64,000 nt of DNA from Durusdinium trenchii (taxonomy: Eukaryota > Sar > Dinophyceae > Suessiales > Symbiodiniaceae). The stretch is taken from contig CAXAMN010021113.1 of assembly GCA_963970005.1 (NCBI GenBank), positions 557,901 through 621,900 of the forward strand. The letters run 5' to 3'. The position numbers and the translations under genes were made by a program. The notes beneath the pieces are model-generated. The model saw nothing but the letters and a program-made list of their open reading frames with translations. It was not told the DNA's origin and did no database searches. Below, piece by piece: positions 58,601 to 64,000 of the stretch. Positions within the stretch are counted from its first letter, which is position 1. Each line of letters opens with the position of its first letter.

Positions 58601-61600
58601 ATTCAAATCTGGCGTTGCTGGCAGGATTTGGGAAAATATTCTCAAGTCTTTGATGCAGGCAGAGATTGATCCCCAATCAACCCGTTATGGCCAACGCCCA
58701 CACTAACCAGGGTGGATTCCAGGGTGGTCCTGGAGGTGGAGGGGCCAGGGGTAGTCTACAAGTGGATTACCTTTGGTGGACCCGTTCTTTTGCAACCAAA
58801 AGTTCTGCAAACCTTCTCAGGTGACCAATGTTTAGAGATGCTGGATGGGGCGGTTTGTCCGGTTTGTCCCTGGCTTCTCAGTACGTGCCTCACCTTGGGG
58901 GTTGGCAGCAGCCAGCGTCACCTCCGCGCCAGGTGCCGCGGCCAGACGTGCTGAAGCAGTTTCCTCAGCGAGGCAGGGCCAATCCGAAGAAGGATCTCAG
59001 AGTAGACGATGCAGAGTAGAAGGCCCAGGACCAGTGATCGATAAGAAGGATGAACACTCCAGAGTAGGATCGAAGGCCACTCTCCCAGGACGGACGAAGG
59101 CGGATCCCTGGACTTCGAAGGTACCCAGGTTCCGATCCGAAGGTCCCATTTGGGGGGGGGGCCCGAAGGCACCTGAAGGCACCGAGGAGTTGTTGTTGTT
59201 TTTTGCGTTTTGTGTGTGAACGACTGTACGGTGACCAAGAGAAAAAAGCAGGATGAAGGTCTTGACCGAGTACTGGACAGGTTCTTCAAGAGGATCCTTT
59301 AGTGGACAGAGAATAGCTTCACTGTACTGCACATCATCAGGCTTGCATGGGCACTTCGGTGTGCAGGAGGGATTCAGACTACAGACACGGGGAAGCCTTG
59401 TCACTGTTCATTGCCACGTTGCTCGTTGCTGGACTCCACCAGATTTCTGTTGGCTTGAGATCACTCACAGACGCGCGACGGAAGATTTCCTGGGTACTCA
59501 GAACACTCGGAGAAGAGAGAGATACTTGGGAAACCATTGGATACCTGTCTGGACACCTATCTTCCACTGTACACCAGGGGATTACCGCCAGATCACTCCT
59601 ATACCAGATCATGATGGATGGAATCTGGAGTTCAAACTAGCTCAACTCTGACTTGTGCCATTCGGACTTGTTGGTGCCTTCTCCCATCGCCCCCATCCAA
59701 TCCCATCGCTCCACACCGCCGACATCCCGCTGGCCGAGGCGAGTGGCTGTTGGCGCTGGCGGCGGGCGATGACTCGGCGGCGGAGGCGGTGAAGGCGCCA
59801 GCGGGTGAGGCCTGAGGCGGTAGAGTCTCCAGAGGGAAAGTGTCTCTCTCCACTATCTTTTCATGAATAAAATTAATTAATGATGGATGAAGAGACAAGG
59901 AAAGCAACAACACCAATAAAAATAATTCCCAAGGATCAAATACTTCAGAGATGAGGATGGCGTTCAAAGCGACAAAGCGACCCTGTTCAGCCTGGATGGC
60001 TATCTGGACGGCTCTCCCAAACACCACCAAAACAGGGGTTTGGGAACTACCCGTAACAATAGAGAGCCGTAAGGGTGGAGGGTGGAAAGGCGACGCTACT
60101 TGGCTCTCAAGAGATTTTGTCGTGTCGCGTAAACGAGGATATGTCATCTTTGGTCTCTAGAGCTCTTGGCCCAGCTTGACCCTGGCTTTGCTGGATCATC
60201 CATCTTGGATATCTCTTGGCACAGCCATCGACCCTTTTTGTGCTAGAGGAACCCCGTTTTGGCACTACAAGCCGGCTTTGGACTCTACAAGCCAGCTGCA
60301 CCAGCCGTGCTACAAGAGGGTTGATGGATGATCCAATTGGGACGGTTCCATGAGCCGTCCATGGCGGTGCATGGTGAGCCGCGGTCGACGGCTGGAAATG
60401 GTGATGAGATCGGAGGAGAACCTCAACCAGGAGGACCTGAATGTGTTGAGGACCTCAACAAGTCCTCAACACATTCAGGTCCTTCACCTGAAGTTGTGAA
60501 TTTGAAGGGATCTTAACAAAAAGAAAAGATTCCGCCTGACAGAACCAGCAGGAAATTAAGATCGAAATGCAGCCAACCAGCATCAGCCAGCACCTGCATT
60601 TTTCAGTCAAAGCCTCCAGAAGAGACACTCTTGGAGGTTGCTGGTACAGGTTTGTTTGCAAGATGACTCTCTCCAACCTCTACATGTGATAGAATGGTCA
60701 GGGACCAAAGTCTGTGTCCAAAGCATAGGTGTCCTGGAAGACAAGTGTGCCTGCAATCCGTTTGAACATGTGTGCAATCGGTCGAGACTCGAATCTCCGT
60801 TTGAACTGGTGCAGTTTTTTTGTGCAAACCAGTATATAGGAGAAAACCATGTCACTCAATCAATATGTCACTCAGTGTATGCTTTCCATCTCAGGTTGTG
60901 TTGACAATGTCGTCACAATCAACCCTAGATGCCCTAGATTCCTAGATTCTGTGTTTATGCTCATGCGCAACAACCTCAAAGACAATATCAATCGCCCCTC
61001 AACACTGTTACGTCACTAATTGTTCAATCCATCTTCACAGTGGATGAAGTTTTATGATTGAGTTTATATTGGCTGTGTGGGTGCTTGACGCTTCACCGTC
61101 CAAGTTGAAATCCAACTGCCTCGCCAGGACAGGCAACTGGTGAAGAGCCTCTCCAATGGCAAGACCTTCTTCGGCGAGAAGCGGCTGAGATCATTGGAAG
61201 AGGCCCACCATGACATCCATGGCAGCAGGTCCTACGTACAAAAATGATGTACATGAAAAAAAACATAGCTGATCTAGACCACATATTTGCAATCTGACCC
61301 CACTGCAATCTGAGCGCCAGTGAACATGAGAACACCATCAGCTCCGCTCACGTCAACTCAAGAGACACCACCTCGTGCAGATGGGGAGAAGGAGGTTCCA
61401 ACATCGTCTTAGTTCTCAGCATTTGGTCCCCAGCAAAGCTGAACAAAACAAAGAAACCGAGTTAAAAACCACCTCAGACTTCCAATCCACTGTCCCAAAT
61501 AGCTAAAGCCATTTGACCTGAGCACTGGTCAGGTGGACTATTGGCTGGGCGAACTCACCGGCGAGCTCCATCGCCGCTACCTTCAGCAGGCGCTCCCCGG

Positions 61601-63086
61601 ACCGGCCCGATCGAGGTCGACACAGCGGCGACGAGGAGAGAGTGGGAGGAAGAGCGACCAAGTGACATGCCCAGTTACACTGACGCCAAGTGGAACAAGC
61701 AATTGAAACAAACATGATGGTATTTAGTTGCTTGGAAGCAAGTGAAGAGTGTTTCTTGGAGATCTTGAGAGTTGTGGAGAACAAATATGATAGATCATTT
61801 GTGGAGCGGACTGAGCGGTGAAGCACAGGACTGAGCGGTGAAGCACCTGTTGCGTTGTTCATGGTCGGGCGCAGGTGGAGAAGCACCAGCGGACGCCCAG
61901 TACCTTGCAGGTCTCATTGACCTTGGACCAGAAGGAGATGAAACATGATGAATCATATGGGTTGATCCGCAGGAGGGGTTTGTGTGGGTGTGTGTAGAGC
62001 ATAGGCATCAAAACCATCTCAATTGGCTCAACTGCAGAGTACGACGTCCTCCCAAAAAGCCGCAGAGTACGGGTGCTCGTTGGTCGGGTCCGAAAGACCT
62101 ATCCGGGATAGGTGGACCGTTGGATCCCAAGTCTTTCCGAGCCACTCTTGAGAGCTAAGCTGATGGTATGAGAGCTAAGCTACATGCCGGTTGCAGGCTT
62201 CAGGCACATGTGCCATTCCCAGAGTAGCGAGTCAATGGGCGATAGTACAGACCAAGCGAGGCGTTGGTTTCGGCCGACGGCATCTTCACTCCTAGGAGCA
62301 TTTGACGCGCCAGCAGCCCATCCAGCTGGGCAGCCAAGGGACACCGGAGCAAATCCTACAGACCGCCAAGGCCACAAGCTCCGCCCTCCGCGGGGCGGGC
62401 GGCCACCTCTCGCAGGGATGTGGGGTGGGTCTGTTGAAAGATGGGTCCGATACCTGGATCCAGGAGAATCATGAAAACCGACCCTAAGCTGGTAACCGTT
62501 GGTCACCAGTGGTTACAAAGACAGAAGAGCTAGACCGCATATATAAGTTCGAGGAATTTTGTGAAGATGGGTGTATAGGCTTGGACTTGCTGAGAGCTTG
62601 AAAGCAGAACTATTTGGGCAACAACACATGCTCCTTTCTTGCCGTGACTCGATGAGGATATATTTGTTTAGCACTGTGTCAGTTGATTTCATATAGACTT
62701 CAGAATGTATATTAATTCCATTATATTCCTACTAATTAGAGGTCACACTTTCAGGTTGTTGATGAGCAGCTTTCCATAACATCCAAAGAGGAGTTCAAGA
62801 ATCATGCTTCACACGGCGATAGTCACTGCAATCACTGTAGTCTTGCAATCAACGAATCAAGAGAACGGTAGCAAGCCTATGTGGTCGCTGCTCGAGAAAC
62901 ATCACAAAATTATCGGAAGCAGGAGGGACAGTAGGTTAGGTATATAAGTAATATGAGTGGTTTCAAACACAGAAAAACCCTTCTAAGACCACAACAAAGG
63001 TCTTCATGGGGCTACTCCCTCCCTCCACCCACCGTGGTGAGCCCGTTTAGCCTCGTCGCCAGGCCTGCGCGCGCCGCGCGGGGGCG
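43509..63086 (+). CDS. POLH: DNA polymerase eta, Y-family translesion polymerase, split into at least 18 short exons (ends open)
   Basis: Gene-level entry; exons are listed separately. Polymerase eta copies past UV-induced pyrimidine dimers in nuclear DNA. Spliced in order, the exons give about 420 residues that follow the human enzyme's catalytic core (about 430 residues) with very few length changes. Landmarks in order: IDMDCF (first metal-binding motif), [26 protein letters not shown] (second acidic motif), [30 protein letters not shown], and a little-finger domain with [14 protein letters not shown] and [12 protein letters not shown]. Residues known to matter in the human enzyme are kept: Asp13, Asp15, Gln38, Tyr52, Arg55, Arg61, Asp115 and Glu116. 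Splice phases agree at nearly every junction, which argues against chance. No stop or frameshift lies inside the called exons, so it looks functional. The N-terminus and the ubiquitin-/PCNA-binding tail were not found; the tail probably lies beyond the window. Confidence 0.93.
44254..44347. mobile_element. Hairpin element copy in POLH intron
   Basis: CCCTACACCTCCAAGTACTT and GTACTTGGAGGTGTAGGG. Near-perfect termini over about 20 bp; lies between POLH exons 1 and 2. Confidence 0.76.
44638..44677 (+). CDS. POLH: POLH exon 2, 40 nt
   Basis: AG acceptor at 44636-44637, exon begins with G, GT donor (GTGCGC). Its first G completes the Glu codon split from exon 1. It then reads [13 protein letters not shown], the counterpart of human residues 23-35, with the same number of residues and the conserved KPCA. 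Confidence 0.9.
45303..45333 (+). CDS. POLH: POLH exon 3, 31 nt
   Basis: Acceptor GCGCAG then GTGGTGCAGTAC, reading [10 protein letters not shown]. The Gln of VVQY corresponds to human Gln38, which contacts the template base. The donor is either GT at 45334 or an alternative GA at 45331. The GT choice gives the same spacing to the next motif as in human. Confidence 0.85.
46050..46072 (+). CDS. POLH: POLH exon 4, 23-nt micro-exon
   Basis: After AG at 46048-46049 it reads (R)IIAVSYE. With the next exon it forms the SYEAR motif, whose Tyr and Arg bind the incoming nucleotide triphosphate. GC donor at 46073 (GCGAGA). This is the smallest exon found. An Arg replaces the third Gly of the usual GGGIIAV if exon 3 ends at its GT donor. 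Confidence 0.82.
46815..46890. mobile_element. Degenerate hairpin element in POLH intron
   Basis: TCCCTACAGGTCCAGGGCCA to GGAGGTACCTGGATGGACCC, between POLH exons 4 and 5. Confidence 0.5.
47153..47251. mobile_element. Hairpin element copy in POLH intron
   Basis: Right two thirds nearly identical to 17738-17841. Ends CCTATAGGGATCC and GGATCCCTAGGG. It stops about 60 nt before POLH exon 5. Confidence 0.75.
47312..47356 (+). CDS. POLH: POLH exon 5, fingers segment
   Basis: Reads [15 protein letters not shown], aligning to human ARAFGVTRSMWADDAKK. Arg of GVTR is the counterpart of human Arg61. Two residues (human Ala56-Phe57) are missing between EAR and GVTR. AG acceptor at 47310-47311; GC donor at 47357. 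A GT donor at 47378 is an alternative that would add seven residues. Confidence 0.83.
48214..48249 (+). CDS. POLH: POLH exon 6, 36 nt
   Basis: Reads [12 protein letters not shown], the counterpart of human LCPDLLLAQVRE. It is in phase 0 at both ends, with a CAG acceptor and a GT donor (GTGGCC). Joined to exons 5 and 7 it keeps the human spacing exactly. Confidence 0.85.
49042..49074 (+). CDS. POLH: POLH exon 7, 33 nt
   Basis: A pyrimidine-rich acceptor (CTGTTGCTGTTGAG) precedes [11 protein letters not shown], which matches human SRGKANLTKYR. It is in phase 0 on both sides. GC donor at 49075. Confidence 0.82.
49597..50079. repeat. Composite microsatellite (GATA/GACA/AGT/AGC)
   Basis: GATA, GA, GACAGA, GATA again, then AGT and AGC blocks in sequence, interrupted by ten N. 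It lies in the intron between POLH exons 7 and 8. Confidence 0.95.
49947..49956. other. Assembly gap (10 N)
   Basis: Gap inside the AGC repeat block; the repeat length is therefore unknown. Confidence 0.95.
50553..50659. mobile_element. Hairpin element copy in POLH intron
   Basis: CCCTAGGGATCCAGTCGTGC and GTACGACTGGATTCCTATAG ends, middle GGGTGCCATCATCGAGTCC. Confidence 0.7.
50696..50780. mobile_element. Hairpin element copy in POLH intron
   Basis: CTCCAAGTACCTCCTCAGAA and TTCTCAGAAGGTACTTGGAG arms, 37 nt after the previous copy and 84 nt before POLH exon 8. Confidence 0.74.
50865..50936 (+). CDS. POLH: POLH exon 8: second catalytic motif
   Basis: Starts [13 protein letters not shown] and ends EKRSVDE. 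Asp and Glu of SVDE are the counterparts of catalytic Asp115 and Glu116 in human. ACAG acceptor; GC donor at 50937; 24 codons in phase 0. Just 5' of the acceptor is a short CGCCACGGA tandem. Confidence 0.9.
51108..51712. repeat. Degenerate tandem array of CACGGGTTTGTCACGGG and AACCCGAGG units
   Basis: Some twenty scattered CACGGG, CACGAGG and CCCGAGG units, some back to back (51315-51365, 51420-51465). Satellite-like and inside a POLH intron. Confidence 0.6.
52293..52418 (+). CDS. POLH: POLH exon 9, palm segment
   Basis: Starts [20 protein letters not shown], aligning to human AYVDLTSAVQERLQ with exact spacing from SVDE. The rest is an Ala-rich stretch that replaces the human loop. It ends at AAG before GTGACC. 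The junction to exon 10 is one base out of phase. Either E9 ends earlier at a GC donor (GCGTCG, near 52401) or a small exon is missing. Confidence 0.86.
53167..53351 (+). CDS. POLH: POLH exon 10, palm segment
   Basis: Preceded by a good pyrimidine tract (TTCCTCTTCTCTTCAG). Contains [10 protein letters not shown] and then [20 protein letters not shown], matching human DLQLTVGAVIVEEMRAA. GT donor (GTGCAC). It is the longest exon of the gene and strongly GC-rich relative to its flanks. Confidence 0.88.
53735..53828. repeat. Short tandem repeat TTCGGGTCCGACCCCTCC
   Basis: Unit seen twice exactly, with two variant copies between; directly upstream of POLH exon 11. Confidence 0.6.
53883..53944 (+). 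CDS. POLH: POLH exon 11: NKVLAK motif
   Basis: Reads [20 protein letters not shown] plus AA of the next codon. CSxGxxxNKVLAK is a hallmark of polymerase eta, and its Lys contacts the nucleotide triphosphate. Spacing from exon 10 matches human exactly. GC donor at 53945. Confidence 0.93.
54598..54670 (+). CDS. POLH: POLH exon 12: GLHKPNQQ motif
   Basis: Its first G completes the Lys codon of NKVLAK. It then reads [11 protein letters not shown], as in human LACGLNKPNRQ, and continues [15 protein letters not shown] donor at 54671. The stretch before the thumb hairpin is about six residues shorter than in human. Confidence 0.9.
56580..56679. mobile_element. Element with CCCAGACACG termini (copy 2)
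   Basis: CCCAGACACGGCTAATTGGA left; TCCCATTAGTCGCGTCTGGG right. Shares TCAATTGATCGGCAT with copy 1 in inverted order. It lies in POLH intron 12. Confidence 0.68.
56824..56935 (+). CDS. POLH: POLH exon 13, thumb domain
   Basis: Starts [19 protein letters not shown] and continues to [11 protein letters not shown]. It sits where human has the IRSLGGKLG helix-hairpin-helix followed by LGIEYMGELTQF. The match is weak by eye (the Gly-Gly-Lys is degenerate). However, the entry phase 0 and exit phase 1 both fit exons 12 and 14. GC donor at 56936. Confidence 0.7.
59739..59794 (+). CDS. POLH: POLH exon 14, thumb/linker
   Basis: Reads [19 protein letters not shown], aligning to human GSWLYAMCRGIEHDPVK. 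AG acceptor at 59737-59738 and GC donor at 59795. A GTGAGG donor 11 bases on is a possible alternative. Confidence 0.82.
61128..61202 (+). CDS. POLH: POLH exon 15, start of little-finger domain
   Basis: Reads [20 protein letters not shown] and then RSLEE. [14 protein letters not shown] matches the conserved RQLPKTIGCSKNFPG, where the little finger begins. Pyrimidine-rich acceptor (CTGCCTCGCCAG). GC donor at 61203. Confidence 0.88.
61533..61589 (+). CDS. POLH: POLH exon 16, little finger
   Basis: Reads [19 protein letters not shown], matching human VQWWLLQLAQELEERL. TCAG acceptor, GC donor at 61590, phase 0 at both ends. Confidence 0.88.
61875..61934 (+). CDS. POLH: POLH exon 17, little finger; GA donor
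   Basis: Reads [20 protein letters not shown], the counterpart of human DNDRVATQLVVSIRVQGDK. The spacing to exon 18 requires the exon to end at AAG before GAGATG, which makes this a GA-AG intron. Ending at the GT after CAG (61911) would lose the predicted beta strand VSLTL. Confidence 0.8.
62296..62415 (+). CDS. POLH: POLH exon 18, little finger
   Basis: Starts [20 protein letters not shown] and ends [17 protein letters not shown] corresponds to the helix YDAHKMSHDAF of human eta. The acceptor is CCTAG. The donor is unclear: GTGGGT twelve bases further on is attractive. Confidence 0.8.
63000..63086 (+). CDS. POLH: POLH exon 19, tentative end of little finger
   Basis: AAAG acceptor and a strong GTGAGT donor flank an open frame reading [20 protein letters not shown]. 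It resembles the last strand of the human core (WSPPLTMLFLCATKF). The phase to exon 18 is not established, so either an extra exon exists or this is not part of the gene. Confidence 0.45.
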
Positions 63087-63550
63087 GTGAGTGGTGTGAT
63101 CTCGCTGGGGCTTAGCTTGAGCAACATGATCCCTTTGGAGGCGCGGTGGGGCAACCCGCGGATCGGATCGCGTTGTTGTTTTCGGTGAAAGGTTGGTGGA
63201 GCGGTGGAGCAGTCGCGGTGAAAGAGGAATCAGGAAGTTTGGATGAAGGTTGGTGAGTGTCGGAGGAACCTGGTTTGGATACATAATAATTATAGGTGTT
63301 GAAATGGCTTTGGATGCCCTGGGATAATCTCTAATTACTAAATTCCATGTAAAAACCGGGTTTAAGCAAACAAAGCACAACATGTCATTGGCAACTTTCC
63401 AACCCCCCAAAGGCACCGAGCTGGAGGCATGCGGGAATGAGACCTCCACCCACAGAAAAGTGGATCAAATGACATAACCCTTTTGGGGGATTCCCGTGGA
63501 TTCCCCACTAAAACAAAAAACAAACAAGTATAAACAAGTGGAAAAAAGGT

Positions 63551-63657
63551 TACACTCTGACTCACTAACATGGAAGTGGATGGCATGGTCCCTTGGAAGA
63601 CTACTTTCCTTTACGAACAGGGGGTTTTCCACTTCCATGTTAGTGAGTCGGAGTGTA
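63551..63657. mobile_element. Element with CTAACATGGAAGTGG termini (copy 2)
   Basis: Has a terminal inverted repeat of about 30 bp with a single mismatch (TACACTCTGACTCACTAACA ... and its complement). Core CTTGGAAGACTACTTTCCTT matches copy 1. Confidence 0.72.
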
Positions 63658-64000
63658 GCCATGGTTAGCCTACGGGTTAGCCTTTATGTTTATGTGACCC
63701 CCAAATAGAGTAGCATTTGTTTGTCTAATTACTATGAAGGAGTTGAAGTAAACATGGAACTGTTTTTTGACGTTGCGTGGCCCCACTGCCTACAATCTGT
63801 GCACCCAGAAAGAAGCACTCAAATTTTGGTCTTCCGCAGCAGCTGAACCAGACAGGGAGATAAAAACAGACGCAATCTTTGAGAAGAGCAAGCAGCAGAT
63901 AGCAGCACAGCAACAAGAGAATTGCTGGGGTCCTCTCCAGTGTGTCCAGTTGATGGGAATTCACGACGATGGCTTCATGATCAGGATCTCCACTAATACA

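Noticed and set aside
1..64000. Spliced-leader relics, tRNA, rRNA, CRISPR arrays, bacterial operons
   Set aside because: I looked for the dinoflagellate leader end (CATTTTGGCTCAAG) and for direct repeats with regular spacers and found none. The spliced-intron organisation excludes a bacterial source.

Overview
This is a piece of a nuclear genome with dispersed tiny exons, most probably from a dinoflagellate and most likely a Symbiodiniaceae-type alga. The evidence is internal. Recognisable coding segments are only 23-185 nt long and are separated by introns of roughly 0.3-2.8 kb. Almost every supported exon starts with G after an AG acceptor. Most donors that a protein alignment can fix are GC, one is GA, and a minority are GT. 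All confidently called host exons lie on the + strand. Short hairpin-like inverted-repeat elements are scattered through the non-coding sequence. Non-canonical GC/GA donors, an AG-G acceptor and unidirectional genes are known dinoflagellate traits; the genus is inference. I did not find a trans-spliced leader remnant, rRNA, tRNA or CRISPR array.

Layout. From 0 to 10 kb there are repeats and a few exon-like GC-rich islands (3.1, 4.8 and 7.8 kb) that I cannot assign. From 10.5 to 33.2 kb a long series of short + strand exons reads as a highly charged, Gln/Glu/Leu/Arg-rich coiled coil, mostly in phase 0; I treat it as one gene of unknown function ending in acidic and Ala-rich exons. Embedded in it are an unassigned two-frame coding remnant (19.6-20.1 kb), a polyglutamine ORF (15.0-15.4 kb) and many repeats. 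From 33.7 to 36.1 kb there is an unrecognised coding region broken over several frames. From 37.8 to 38.7 kb an AT-rich patch holds, on the - strand, a frame-shifted remnant of a protein-primed family B DNA polymerase of the Polinton/Maverick or polinton-like virus type. From 43.5 kb to about 63.1 kb lies the best gene of the window: DNA polymerase eta (POLH/RAD30). I can follow it through 18 exons plus one tentative exon, from the first catalytic motif to the end of the little-finger domain; the extreme N-terminus and the C-terminal regulatory region are not identified.

Repeats. At least 18 copies of a roughly 60-120 bp hairpin family, built on a GTACCTTCTGAGAAGGTAC-like arm, sit in introns and intergenic DNA, and several pairs are nearly identical over about 57-65 bp. 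Other two-copy families with terminal inverted repeats are at 19.1/56.6 kb, 39.7/63.6 kb and 41.0/42.2 kb. A roughly 580 bp element with terminal inverted repeats lies at 10.8-11.3 kb. Two runs of ten N mark assembly gaps, one inside that element and one inside a composite microsatellite at 49.9 kb.

How the genes relate: POLH is a translesion polymerase for bypass of UV photoproducts, which fits a light-exposed alga. The upstream coiled-coil gene is on the same strand, but nothing in the sequence links it to POLH functionally.
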